Shown: in pieces, positions 8,288 through 16,981 of the stretch
Layout: each line of letters starts with the position of its first letter
Position numbering within the stretch: the first letter of the stretch is position 1
Origin: DASVEE01 sp036380735
Lineage (GTDB): Bacteria; Acidobacteriota; Thermoanaerobaculia; Gp7-AA8
Reading direction: 5' to 3'
Assembly (NCBI GenBank): GCA_036380735.1
Contig: DASVEE010000012.1
Coordinates: forward strand, 138,072 to 202,071
Length of the DNA: 64,000 bases
The notes under the pieces: model-generated
What the model saw: the letters and a program-made list of their open reading frames with translations, nothing else
Told to the model about the DNA's origin: nothing
The model's database searches: none
Made by a program: the position numbers and the translations under genes

Positions 8288-10606
8288 GTGAACAACAAAA
8301 TCGTCATCGGGACCCTGGTCGCCTACACCATCTTCCACGGGAGCGTCGAGGAAGCACTCGCCGCCGCCACGCCGGCACCCACGCCGGCGCCGAGCGCCGC
8401 GGAGCTGCCGGTGCGCCGCTTCGACATCGCCGCCGGGCCGCTGGACGGCGCGCTGCGCGCGTTCGAGGAGACGAGCGGCGTCACGATCAACGTGCGCTTC
8501 CCGCGCGAAGTGCTGCGCAACCTCGACACCAACGGCGTGCGCGGCCTCATGACGAACGAGCAGGCGCTCGCGCAGCTCCTCACCGATAGCGGCATCTCGC
8601 ACCGCTTCACCTCGCGCCGCGCCGCGACGCTGCAGCTCGACGCGCTCGAAGAAGCCATCGACGTCACCGCGCCGAAGGCGACCATCTCGTCGCCGAAGTT
8701 CAGCGGACCGCTCGTCGACACGCCGCAGACGGTTGCCGTCATCACGAGTGAAGTCTTCACCGCGCAGGGCGCCACGACGCTGCGCGACGTCCTCCGCAAC
8801 ACGCCCGGCATCACGTTCCAAGCGGGTGAGGGCGGCGGCGGTCTCCCGGGCGACACCTTCTCCATGCGCGGCTTCTCCGCCGGCAACGACATCACGCTCG
8901 ACGGCGTGCGCGAGGTTGGCGCCTACACGCGCGACGCGTTCAACCTCGAACAGGTCGAAGTGGTGAAAGGGCCGAGCTCCGTCACCTCCGGCCGCGGCGC
9001 CACCGGCGGCTCGATCAACCTCGTCACCAAGACGCCGCAGAGCGAAGCCTTCACGCGCATCAGCGGCGCCGCCGGCACCGAGGATCATTCGCGTCTCGCC
9101 GTCGACATGAACGAGGCAATGAGCAACGGTGTCGCGCTCCGCCTCAACGCGATGATGACGCGCGGCGGCGTCGCCGGCCGCGACGTCGTGAGCAACGAGA
9201 GCTGGGGCCTCGCACCGTCGCTCGCCATCGGTCTCGGCAAGCCGACTCGCCTCACGCTCGGCTGGCAGCACCTCGAGCAGGACAACGTCCCCGACTACGG
9301 ACTGCCGTGGGCCGCGCTCGAAACGCCGAACGTCGACCAGACGAACTTCTACGGCCTCGAAAATTACGACTACGAAGAGGTCCGCAGCGACGTCGCCACG
9401 ATGACCATCGACCGCGACGTGCGCAACGGCTGGCTGCTGCGCAACACGTCGCGCTGGGCCGACAACCACCGCGACTCCGCCATCACCGCGCCGCGCCCGC
9501 CCAACCGGCAGTTGCAGCAGCGCCTGATGGATCACGCGCAGCTCGCCAACGCCACCACGTTCAGCGGCACGCGCGGCCGCCACGATCTCGTCTTCGGCGC
9601 CGAAGTCGCGCGCGAGACGACGCTCACGCGCCGCCAGGCGCAGACCACGAACCAGCCGCAGACCAACCTCCTCGATCCCGATCCGTCGCAGGCGCCGATG
9701 GGCCCGATGCCCGAGAACCTCGGCAACCGCGAGGAGACGACGCTCGACGTCGCCGGCATCTACGCCTTCGACACCATCCACCTCGGCACGCAGTGGCAGG
9801 TGAGCGGCGGCCTCCGCTTCGATCGCATCGACGCGCGCACCACGCTGCTCGCACAGTCGCTGGAGAAAGAGGAGAGCATGCTGAGCTGGCGCGCCGGTGC
9901 GGTGTACAAGCCGCGCGCGAACGCCAGCCTCTACGCCAGCGCCAGCACCTCGTTCAATCCCTCCGTCGAAGCCGGATCGACGGGCGCGGGCCTCAGCGAA
10001 AGCCCCACCGCCATCAACAACCTCGCGCTGGAGCCCGAGAAGACGCGCAACTACGAGATCGGCGGCAAGCTCGAATCGACACGCGCGGCGCTCACCGCCG
10101 CCATCTTCCGCACCGAGAAGACGAACGCGCGCACGCGTAGCGCCACGAGCGAGCCGTACGTCATGGCGGGCGAGCAGCGCGTCGACGGCGCGGAAGTCAG
10201 CGTCAGCGGCCAGCTCACGAGCCGCTGGAGCCTCCTTGCCGCCTACGCGCACCTCTCGAGCGAGATCGTCGCCTCGGCCAATGGTGCCGAGGAGGGGAAC
10301 GCGATGGCGTTCGTGCCGGAGAACTCGTTCAACGTGTGGACCACCGGCGCACTGCCGGGCGGCGTCACGCTCGGCGGCGGCGCGCAGTACATGGACGCCG
10401 TGTTCCGCAACGCGACGAACACCACCGCCGTCCCCAGCTACTGGCTGCTCAACGCCATGGCCTCGGTCGAAGTGACCCGCGCGCTGACGCTGCGCTTCAA
10501 CGTCAACAACATCGCCGACGAGTCGTACGTCGACCGCGTGGGTGGCGGCCACTACATCCCCGGCGCACGGCGCACGGTCGTGCTCAGCGCCGACTTCGAT
10601 TTCTGA
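8288..10606 (+). CDS. TonB-dependent siderophore receptor with STN domain
   Basis: The 772-residue protein starts at GTG 8288, with AGGAG about 7 bp upstream. After an exported N-terminus comes an STN domain (about 40-105, RFDIAAGPLDGALRAFE), which signals to an anti-sigma partner or stabilises the plug. A plug domain follows (about 135-250, with DTPQTVAVIT, VLRNTPGI and GGSINLVTKTP), then a 22-strand-type barrel ending in ADFDF. The plug motifs match catecholate or ferric-siderophore receptors of the FpvA/Fiu group; the ligand cannot be read from sequence. No FecI/FecR pair is next to it. It is co-transcribed with the PepSY and PiuC-like genes. Confidence 0.92.
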   Translation: MNNKIVIGTLVAYTIFHGSVEEALAAATPAPTPAPSAAELPVRRFDIAAGPLDGALRAFEETSGVTINVRFPREVLRNLDTNGVRGLMTNEQALAQLLTDSGISHRFTSRRAATLQLDALEEAIDVTAPKATISSPKFSGPLVDTPQTVAVITSEVFTAQGATTLRDVLRNTPGITFQAGEGGGGLPGDTFSMRGFSAGNDITLDGVREVGAYTRDAFNLEQVEVVKGPSSVTSGRGATGGSINLVTKTPQSEAFTRISGAAGTEDHSRLAVDMNEAMSNGVALRLNAMMTRGGVAGRDVVSNESWGLAPSLAIGLGKPTRLTLGWQHLEQDNVPDYGLPWAALETPNVDQTNFYGLENYDYEEVRSDVATMTIDRDVRNGWLLRNTSRWADNHRDSAITAPRPPNRQLQQRLMDHAQLANATTFSGTRGRHDLVFGAEVARETTLTRRQAQTTNQPQTNLLDPDPSQAPMGPMPENLGNREETTLDVAGIYAFDTIHLGTQWQVSGGLRFDRIDARTTLLAQSLEKEESMLSWRAGAVYKPRANASLYASASTSFNPSVEAGSTGAGLSESPTAINNLALEPEKTRNYEIGGKLESTRAALTAAIFRTEKTNARTRSATSEPYVMAGEQRVDGAEVSVSGQLTSRWSLLAAYAHLSSEIVASANGAEEGNAMAFVPENSFNVWTTGALPGGVTLGGGAQYMDAVFRNATNTTAVPSYWLLNAMASVEVTRALTLRFNVNNIADESYVDRVGGGHYIPGARRTVVLSADFDF

Positions 10607-11277
10607 TGCTGCTCCAGGTTCCAGAGGTTCTCACCGCCGAACAGGTGAAGCGCGCACGCGAGCTGCTCGACGCCGCCGAATGGGTCGACGGCCGCGTGAC
10701 CGCGGGGCATCAGTCGGCGCGGGCGAAGGACAACCAGCAGATCCCCGAGTCGCATCCGGTCGCGCGGCAGCTCGGCGAGACCATCGTCGCCGCGCTCGCG
10801 CGCAACCCGCTGTTCCGCTCCGCCGCGCTGCCGCTGCACATCTTCCCGCCGCTGTTCAACCGCTACAGCGGCGGCCAGTCGTTCGGCTCCCACGTCGACA
10901 ACGCCGTGCGCCAGATCGCCGGCACCGCGCACCAACTGCGCACGGATCTCTCCGCGACGCTCTTCCTCAGTGGACCCGAGGAGTACGACGGCGGTGAGCT
11001 CGTCGTGGAGGACACGTACGGCGTCCAGCAGGTGAAGCTCCCCGCGGGCAACATGGTGCTGTACCCGTCGACGAGCCTCCACCACGTCCGCCCCGTGACA
11101 CGCGGCGCCCGCGTAGCGTCGTTCTTCTGGATCCAAAGCATGGTCCGCGACGACGGAGAACGCACACTACTCTTCGACCTCGACCTGGCCATCCAACGCC
11201 TGGCCCCCGACCACCCCAGCGCCGTGCAACTGACCGGCGTCTACCACAACCTGCTGCGCCGCTGGGCGGATCTGTAA
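10606..11277 (+). CDS. piuC: PKHD-type Fe(II)/2-oxoglutarate hydroxylase (PiuC/YbiX family)
   Basis: The 223-residue protein starts at an ATG that overlaps the receptor stop codon by one base (TGATG), indicating translational coupling. The length matches the YbiX/PiuC family. The double-stranded beta-helix iron site is visible as HVDNAV (His and Asp) and the distal His in LHHVRPVTRGAR, whose Arg binds 2-oxoglutarate. Family members are Fur-regulated and always occur beside siderophore receptors, where they are thought to modify or help release iron from the siderophore. The orthology call rests on motifs, length and context. Confidence 0.92.
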   Translation: MLLQVPEVLTAEQVKRARELLDAAEWVDGRVTAGHQSARAKDNQQIPESHPVARQLGETIVAALARNPLFRSAALPLHIFPPLFNRYSGGQSFGSHVDNAVRQIAGTAHQLRTDLSATLFLSGPEEYDGGELVVEDTYGVQQVKLPAGNMVLYPSTSLHHVRPVTRGARVASFFWIQSMVRDDGERTLLFDLDLAIQRLAPDHPSAVQLTGVYHNLLRRWADL

Positions 11278-11280
11278 ACC

Positions 11281-11326
11281 CGTCCGTCGTATCCGTCCTA
11301 TAGGTCCTATCCGTCCCATCGTCTCC
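11281..11326. repeat. Array of 9-bp units (copy 5)
   Basis: The array lies between the converging iron operon and the YfhO-like gene. On the minus strand it encodes the last residues RWDG and the TAG stop of that gene (stop at 11307-11309). Confidence 0.9.
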
Positions 11327-13361
11327 TGACGATCATCAGCAGCACCGCCCCCAACGCCGCCAGCCCCCACCCGGCCATCAACCCCGGCGGCGTGTAGCGC
11401 AGTGCAAAGGTGCTGCGCCCCGCCGGCGCGCGCCATCCAAGGAAGGCGCCCTGCAGCCGCACGAACGGCCACGGCTCACCGTTGCGCGTCAGCCGCCATC
11501 CCGGCAACGCCACCTCGCTGGAAGCCACAAACGTCTCCCGCGGCGCATCCACGGTAACCACCGAAGACCGCGCGCCGTAGTGCGCCAGCGCAACGTCGCC
11601 GTCGCGTGTCCGGAAGCGCGGCTGCGCCCCAGTCACCGGCACCACGCCCTCATCGGTGAAGACGTGCGTCACGCCCAGAAAGCGCAACGCATCCTGTGGC
11701 GGCATCGACGCGAAGCGCCCAAAGTACTCGCGCCGGTTCCAGCCGTGCGTCTCCAGGAACTGCACGTACGGGTACCACGCGAGCGGATCGTGCGGCCGGA
11801 TGTCCTCGAGTCCGTAGAACGTGGCCGCATTCGGTTGCAGCGCCAGCCCCACGCCGGCCACGCGCGCGGGCGTCGTCTGCTGCAGCGGCGGGATGGCGGG
11901 GTAGTACCACTCGCGCGGCGTGGCAGGGTTGAACAGCATCATCACCGTGGCCAGATCGACGAACAGCACGTACGGCAGCAGGTTGATGCGGCCGACAGCG
12001 AGCAACGCCACGCTGGCGAGCGCCGCGAGCTCCGTGAAGAAGATCAGCCGCCGGATGCCCACCTGCGCGAACACGGGATATGACACGAGCGCGATCGCGA
12101 CGACGAGCACGCCGAGCGCCACCGCCGCGACGCGCGCCGCACGGCGCACGCGCTCATCGGACCATGCATCGAGCGCTTCCGCCGCCAGCACGATGAGGGC
12201 GAAGGTGATGACGAAACGCAGCCGCCCGTTCGCGCTGATGCCGAGGAGGGGGATCTTTGCGAAGAGGTGCTGCGGTGCGAAGGCGAGCGCGCTCGCACCC
12301 ACGACGATCAGCGCCCAGAAGCGCGTGCGCGTCGTCGGCGCGAAGAAGGCCGCGCACGCGAGTGCGAGCGTCACGAGCCCCGCGTACACCGTGCACAGCT
12401 CGTTGAAGTTGATCGCGTGCCGGTAGTTGTGGACGCGCGGATTGCCGAAGTAGTTCGGCACGACGAACGGCACCAGCGTGTCCAGCCCGAACGGCGCCGC
12501 GGAGAGCATGTGCGGCTGGTCGGCGATGTCCTGCAACCGCTGCGATTCCGGCAGCAGCATCGCGAACGGCAGCCACGCCGGCGCCGCGAGCAGCACCGCG
12601 AGCACCGCCACCCCCAGCAGCTTCGGCAGCGACCGCGGCGTGCGCCACAACGCATACGGCAGCGCGACGAGCAACGCGTGCAGTGCCGACTCCGGATGCC
12701 CCGCGGTGATCGTGACGGTGGCGATCAGCACCGCCGCGCCAATGCGTCCGCGGTCGATGGCCCACAGCACCCACGGCAGCAGCACCGTCACGTTCGTGAT
12801 CGGATAGAGGAGGAAGGCGATGGTGAACGAGCCGAACGCGTACGCGATGGCGCCGAACAGCGCCGCGCGATGGCCGAGCGTACGCCGCAGAAAAAAGTAC
12901 GTGCCGTACAGCGCGATCAGCAGCTTCGAAGCCGCGGCGAACAACGGCCAGACGAACGTGGGAAACAGCATCCCCGCGATCGTCACCGGATAAAGAATGG
13001 CCAATTGATAGTTCGCCCACAACGGCGCCCCGCCGCTCGCGCTGCGATCGAGAAACGGCGGCTCGCCGCTGACGATCGCGCGCCGCGCCGCTTCGCGCCA
13101 CGGCAGAAACTGCAGCACGACGTCATTCAGCAGCGGATTGCGAATCAACTCGTCCGGACCGCGCAACTCCCGCCACGGCGCTTCGTTCGAGAGAAAGTCG
13201 AACGAGGCGATGCTCCGGTTGGTGGCCCACGCCGGCGCCAGCCAGACCGCCACGAGGATGGCGAAGATCACCGCCGCGCGACGCGTGTCGCCGTCATGCA
13301 CGAAGCGCCGCACGAGCAACGTGACAACGACAATCGGCAGCAGTGCAGCCAGCGCGGACAC
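11307..13361 (-). CDS. YfhO-like polytopic membrane protein
   Basis: The 684-residue protein starts at GTG and has about 12-13 predicted membrane helices. A long periplasmic C-terminal region (about 480-640) and one last helix follow (AGWGLAALGAVLLMIVRRR). The first large loop contains the segment LNDVVLQFLPWREAA and YPVTIAGMLFP, typical of YfhO-like members of the GT-C superfamily, which move sugars from lipid carriers. Which substrate is used is unknown. It is monocistronic, and its final residues are written by the adjacent 9-bp array. Confidence 0.75.
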   Translation of the reverse strand: MSALAALLPIVVVTLLVRRFVHDGDTRRAAVIFAILVAVWLAPAWATNRSIASFDFLSNEAPWRELRGPDELIRNPLLNDVVLQFLPWREAARRAIVSGEPPFLDRSASGGAPLWANYQLAILYPVTIAGMLFPTFVWPLFAAASKLLIALYGTYFFLRRTLGHRAALFGAIAYAFGSFTIAFLLYPITNVTVLLPWVLWAIDRGRIGAAVLIATVTITAGHPESALHALLVALPYALWRTPRSLPKLLGVAVLAVLLAAPAWLPFAMLLPESQRLQDIADQPHMLSAAPFGLDTLVPFVVPNYFGNPRVHNYRHAINFNELCTVYAGLVTLALACAAFFAPTTRTRFWALIVVGASALAFAPQHLFAKIPLLGISANGRLRFVITFALIVLAAEALDAWSDERVRRAARVAAVALGVLVVAIALVSYPVFAQVGIRRLIFFTELAALASVALLAVGRINLLPYVLFVDLATVMMLFNPATPREWYYPAIPPLQQTTPARVAGVGLALQPNAATFYGLEDIRPHDPLAWYPYVQFLETHGWNRREYFGRFASMPPQDALRFLGVTHVFTDEGVVPVTGAQPRFRTRDGDVALAHYGARSSVVTVDAPRETFVASSEVALPGWRLTRNGEPWPFVRLQGAFLGWRAPAGRSTFALRYTPPGLMAGWGLAALGAVLLMIVRRRWDG

Positions 13362-13378
13362 GCGCGCATTCTAAGCGG

Positions 13379-13462
13379 GGCGTTGTCCGTTGCCCGTTGT
13401 CCGTTTTCCGTGCTGCGCTCCGCGCACTGCAGCGCACGGACAACGGAAAACGGACAACGCCT
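13379..13462. repeat. Heptamer palindrome element (copy 2)
   Basis: The left arm CGTTGTCCGTTGCCCGTTGT... and right arm ACGGACAACGGAAAACGGAC are complementary, with a CTGCGCTCC...AGCGCAC tip. It lies between two minus-strand genes and can form a long hairpin. Confidence 0.85.
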
Positions 13463-13469
13463 CGCCCCA

Positions 13470-13805
13470 CTACCGCACCGCGTTGAACACCCCATCCACC
13501 ACGCCGGCCATCTTCACGTAGTCCAGCGTGGCGGCCGTGTCGCGTTTGGTGTGGTCACCCGCTCCGCGAAAGGCGTCCGCGATGTACGCCGCCGCACGGT
13601 CCAGATTCTCCGGGTGCTCCGCATTGCGCGGATGCACATCGATGGTGAAAAAGTCGACGTGCCTGCGCAACCGCACCGCGTCGGCGCGTGCGTCACCGCG
13701 GAAGGGGATGGTGGTGAAGGTCGGCTGCCGCAGCAGCGCCGCGGCAATCGCGAAGAGGGTCACGGTGAGTAGGGCCGTCAGCGCCAGCACGCGAAGGATG
13801 CGCAT
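13470..13805 (-). pseudogene. Internally deleted M28 peptidase remnant
   Basis: The 111-residue frame starts at ATG 13805 with a membrane anchor or signal (LRVLALTALLTVTLFAIAAAL). It is followed by the typical N-terminus of M28 aminopeptidases (HVDFFTIDVHPRNAEHPENL, then DRAAAYIADAFRGAG). Directly after that comes what looks like the extreme C-terminus of the same family (DTAATLDYVKMAGVVDGVF). The roughly 200 residues between, which carry all zinc ligands, are absent, yet the frame is kept. A catalytic function is excluded. It is either a decaying gene or a small anchored protein. The family assignment of the two ends is from memory. Confidence 0.75.
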
Positions 13806-13842
13806 TGCCACTGCGACGCAGCAAGCGCGCACAAGGTGACAG

Positions 13843-13988
13843 GGAAACGATGGGACGAATGGGACGGATAGGACCTATAGGACGAATAGGACACCATCCA
13901 CCCATGAGGTGACCCACGCCCCTTCCGGTGTCCTATTGGTCCTATCCGTCCTATAGGTCCTATTGGTCCTATCGTTCCCATTTGTACC
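13843..13988. repeat. Inverted pair of 9-bp-unit arrays (copies 6 and 7)
   Basis: The left arm (13843-13892) starts GGGAAACGATGGGACG and the right arm (13929-13988) ends CCTATCGTTCCC. A 36-bp spacer carries no repeat. The gap lies between divergent genes (the M28 remnant and OsmC). Confidence 0.92.
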
Positions 13989-14036
13989 CACCCCCGTCCC
14001 AACCCGACCCACATGCGTGTGCTAAAAACCGCGGCC

Positions 14037-14495
14037 ATGGCCGACTACACCGCAACCGTCCAATGGCAGCGCGGGGACGCGCGCTTCACCGACAACCGTT
14101 ACAGCCGTCTGCACTCCTGGGAGTTCGACGGCGGCATCACCGTCCCCGCGTCCGCGTCGCCGCACGTCGTGCGGGCGCCGTTCTCCAGCGCCGAAGCCGT
14201 CGATCCGGAGGAAGCCTTCGTGGCCGCGCTCTCGAGCTGCCACATGCTCTTCTTCCTCTCCATCGCCGCGAAGCGCGGCTACGTCATCGACTCCTACGTC
14301 GACCGCGCCGTCGGGATCATGGAGAAGAACGCCGCCGGCAAAGTCGTGATGACCAGGGTCACGCTCCGCCCCGAGATCGCCTTCTCCGGCGACACCCTCC
14401 CGGACGCCGCCGCCATCGCCGCCGTGCACCACGAAGCCCACGAGGAGTGCTTCCTGGCCAACTCGGTGACGACGGAGGTGGTGGTGGAGGGCTGA
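14037..14495 (+). CDS. OsmC family protein
   Basis: The 152-residue protein starts at ATG 14037 (MADYTATVQWQRG, the usual family start); an upstream in-frame ATG at 14013 is less likely. It is a complete OsmC/Ohr-fold domain with the two redox cysteines in ALSSCHML and HEECFLAN. These cytoplasmic dimeric proteins reduce organic hydroperoxides. The variant with FLANS near the second cysteine belongs to the general OsmC-like group rather than strict Ohr, so the substrate is open. No OhrR-like regulator is adjacent. Confidence 0.88.
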   Translation: MADYTATVQWQRGDARFTDNRYSRLHSWEFDGGITVPASASPHVVRAPFSSAEAVDPEEAFVAALSSCHMLFFLSIAAKRGYVIDSYVDRAVGIMEKNAAGKVVMTRVTLRPEIAFSGDTLPDAAAIAAVHHEAHEECFLANSVTTEVVVEG

Positions 14496-14518
14496 CGCGT
14501 CCCGCTGCCGCCGGCGAA

Positions 14519-14547
14519 TTGACACTCGAATCCCGTGGTCTTAGCAT
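14519..14547 (+). promoter_or_regulatory. Sigma70-type promoter for the cysteine-rich peptide operon
   Basis: TTGACA (14519-14524), a 17-bp spacer and TAGCAT (14542-14547) lie 31 bp before the start codon, and AAGGAG follows as ribosome binding site. The -35 box is perfect and the -10 box matches 4 of 6. Confidence 0.6.
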
Positions 14548-14578
14548 TGGCCATCCAGACGGAAAGAAGGAGCTGTCG

Positions 14579-14824
14579 ATGCGGAAGCGTCTTCGTCTCT
14601 CGATTCTCTTTTCGATGTTGATGCTCGTGCTGGCGATGAATGTCACCGCCGGTTGTGAGTGGTGGGACTGCCAGACCGGCGAAAGCGGTAGCGCGACGTG
14701 CTACATGCATTTCGGCAACACGGGAGGCATGCTCGCGGTCGGCTGCGGCGTCAAGTGCGACTGCACGTCGCCGGACCTCTGTGGTTGTTGGTGCAAGTAC
14801 TCGCAGCCCTGTTTCGAGGTCTGA
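14579..14824 (+). CDS. Small secreted cysteine-rich peptide
   Basis: The 81-residue product starts at ATG 14579 behind AAGGAG (spacing 7). Residues 1-24 form a signal peptide (MRKRLRLSILFSMLMLVLAM, then NVTAG). The mature part of about 57 residues holds ten cysteines, in the order GC, DC, TC, GC, KCDC, LC, GCWC, PC, so up to five disulfides or a metal cluster are possible. It is rich in Gly and Trp and lacks charged runs. I do not recognise the family. It is followed after 2 bp by a large surface protein gene and then a PDZ protein gene on the same strand. Confidence 0.8.
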   Translation: MRKRLRLSILFSMLMLVLAMNVTAGCEWWDCQTGESGSATCYMHFGNTGGMLAVGCGVKCDCTSPDLCGCWCKYSQPCFEV

Positions 14825-14826
14825 CG

Positions 14827-16980
14827 GTGCGGGTCGCCGCGTTCGCCCTGCTGCTGGCTGCCGTGTCGCAGCTCGCCGTTGCGGCCGAGGTTCAGGTGAC
14901 GCTCGTTCCGCAGCCGGGCGCGCGCGATTGCCTCGGTGACGGCCGGCTGGTGGCGACACCCGAGGAGCTCTCCGGCTCCGCGAAGAAGGTCGAGATCCCT
15001 CTGCAGCCGGACGCCGTGCAGTACACGCTGCCGCTCGGAGGCTCCCGGCTGTGGCGCATTCAGATGGAGAGGAAGTCGTGCTGGACCTCCACACTCCTCG
15101 TCGATGCTGGAGTCGAGGGAGCCGTCACGCTGCCTCTCTATCGCACCGGAACCATCGGAGGAGAGCTCTCGACCCCGGCGCGCACCTCGCTCTCGGGTTT
15201 GAGCGGCACGGTTTTCCTCCGCAAGAGCGATCGCTCGCCGCCGCAGGAGACGGGGGATCGCGTCGAGTGCACATTCGACGCACTGAAGTGGTCGTGTGAG
15301 GTGCCGAGCGCCCTCCTGGACGTGCGGCTCGATCTGCCTGGCTTTGCCGATGTGTACTGGTGGGACGTCACAGCAGCGGCCGGAGAAACGGTACGACTGG
15401 CGCCGCAGGCTTTGCGGCAGGGGGCGAGCATCGCCGGGTGGGTGCGCGATTCCGGAGGGAATCCTCTCGTCAGTGCGCGTGTCGTCGCCACGCCGTTGGA
15501 GGTGGAGAGCGCCAGCCTTACGCGACGCCAGACCGTTGCAAAGACGAATGCGCGAGGATTCTTTCAGCTCACCGGTCTCTCGGCCGGTCAGTATCGCGTG
15601 GTCTCGCACGCGGAGCACTATTCACCTGCACTCATCGCGGCTGTGACCACGCGTGACGGCGAGGCCGTGACGTGGCCGCGCGCGATCACGCACGTGCCTC
15701 ATGCCGCGATGGAACTGACGCTCGAGCCACCCGTGACCGTTGACGGTCAGCCATGGACGGTGGAGCTCATCGAGCGGGTTCCGATCGACCTGACGAGCAA
15801 GCCGGCGCGCGCGCAAACGGCCACCGCCGAAGGGCGCTGGGTGAAGCAGCGGCTGCCGGCAACCGTTTACACCCTGGAGGTGAGTGATCCGCGCGGATCG
15901 GTGCTCGAGCGCCGCGAAGTCGATTTGTCAGCCGGCGGCAAGACCGTACTGCTCGTGTCGGTGCAGCACATCCTCGTGCCCGGCCAGTTGCTCGTTGCGG
16001 ACGAGCCGCTCGAGGCCGACATTCACTTCTACGATCAGTCGGGCAAAACCGTCACCGTCAGCAGCGCGAACGACGGCACGTTCACAGCGGCCTTTCCGCG
16101 GCCTGGCTCGTGGACGCCGACCGTCATGTTCCCTCCAGGCCGGACAGGCGCACGGGTGGAGGGGGAGACCGTGGTGGTGCCGGAGGAGCGCGCCCCCGGC
16201 TTCGCCCTGGAAGTACGTCTCCCGGGTGGACGCATTCGCGGCACAGTAACGGGACCGCAGGGGCCGCCCGAACGCGCGGTCGTCCATGTCACGCGCGGCG
16301 GACGCCTCGTGACGCAGCAGATGACGGGCGAGGACGGCGTCTTCGATCTCATCGGCTTGAGGGCCGGCACCTACGCCGTCGACGCGGAGGGAAAATCGGG
16401 CACGACCGAAATCCCCGTCGTCGTGGAGCTCGAACGGGACGAAGCCTCCACCGTGAAGCTCGTGCTCGCACCCTCGCTGACGATCGAAGGAACCGTCACC
16501 GCGCCAAATGGGATGCCTGCGAGTGGTGCGGTGATCCGTGTGTCGCTCGACGGCGGCTCTTCCTGGCTCAAGACGGTCAGCGACATGCGTGGACGCTTCC
16601 GTTACAGCGTACCGTCCGGCGCACGGGAGATCAGTCTGGCCGTGCTGACGTACGCGTATCCGAGCGTGGTTCTGCGCGTGCCGGTGGAAGCGGGGATTCC
16701 GATCGACATCTCCTTGCCGCCCTCGGGCGGCATTCTGCGTCTGCGTGGCGCGCCGCGCGCGCTTGTCCGTTCGGCCAACGCCGTCGTTCCCTTCCACGTG
16801 CTCTACTTCCCGGAGCCGTTCGGCGCCTACGGCGGCGGCGTGCACCTTGCCGCCGGCACCTATGAAGTTTGTGCGCCCGCAGCCTCGGGACGCGAGTGCC
16901 GCAGCGTCACCGTGACGCCCGGTGGCGAACACACCGCGGATTTCAGCAAGACCGAGAATGCAGCGCCGGAGGATGTTTGA
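14827..16980 (+). CDS. Exported carboxypeptidase-regulatory-like repeat protein
   Basis: The 717-residue protein starts at GTG 14827, directly followed by a good signal peptide (RVAAFALLLAAVSQLAVAA); upstream in-frame codons overlap the peptide gene and would spoil the signal. The mature protein is a chain of beta-sandwich domains of the carboxypeptidase-regulatory-like type. Recurring segments include GWVRDSGGNPLVSARVVATP, GTVTGPQGPPERAVVHVTR and GTVTAPNGMPASGAVIRVSL, each followed by a FxLxGLxAGxYxV strand pair. No enzyme domain or membrane anchor is seen. It is probably periplasmic or surface exposed. It belongs to a tight three-gene unit with the cysteine-rich peptide and a PDZ protein. 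Confidence 0.85.
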   Translation: MRVAAFALLLAAVSQLAVAAEVQVTLVPQPGARDCLGDGRLVATPEELSGSAKKVEIPLQPDAVQYTLPLGGSRLWRIQMERKSCWTSTLLVDAGVEGAVTLPLYRTGTIGGELSTPARTSLSGLSGTVFLRKSDRSPPQETGDRVECTFDALKWSCEVPSALLDVRLDLPGFADVYWWDVTAAAGETVRLAPQALRQGASIAGWVRDSGGNPLVSARVVATPLEVESASLTRRQTVAKTNARGFFQLTGLSAGQYRVVSHAEHYSPALIAAVTTRDGEAVTWPRAITHVPHAAMELTLEPPVTVDGQPWTVELIERVPIDLTSKPARAQTATAEGRWVKQRLPATVYTLEVSDPRGSVLERREVDLSAGGKTVLLVSVQHILVPGQLLVADEPLEADIHFYDQSGKTVTVSSANDGTFTAAFPRPGSWTPTVMFPPGRTGARVEGETVVVPEERAPGFALEVRLPGGRIRGTVTGPQGPPERAVVHVTRGGRLVTQQMTGEDGVFDLIGLRAGTYAVDAEGKSGTTEIPVVVELERDEASTVKLVLAPSLTIEGTVTAPNGMPASGAVIRVSLDGGSSWLKTVSDMRGRFRYSVPSGAREISLAVLTYAYPSVVLRVPVEAGIPIDISLPPSGGILRLRGAPRALVRSANAVVPFHVLYFPEPFGAYGGGVHLAAGTYEVCAPAASGRECRSVTVTPGGEHTADFSKTENAAPEDV

Positions 16981-16981
16981 C

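Noticed and set aside
8006..10552. Long antisense frame opposite the siderophore receptor
   Set aside because: It is arginine/alanine/valine-rich with no domain, a typical GC-driven shadow of a strong coding gene.
14037..14495. OsmC-like protein as strict Ohr with OhrR control
   Set aside because: No MarR/OhrR gene or operator is adjacent and the motif around the second cysteine is of the general OsmC type.
13928..14578. N-terminal extension of the cysteine-rich peptide through the OsmC gene
   Set aside because: It runs out of frame through OsmC and repeat DNA; the ATG at 14579 has a ribosome binding site and begins a signal peptide.
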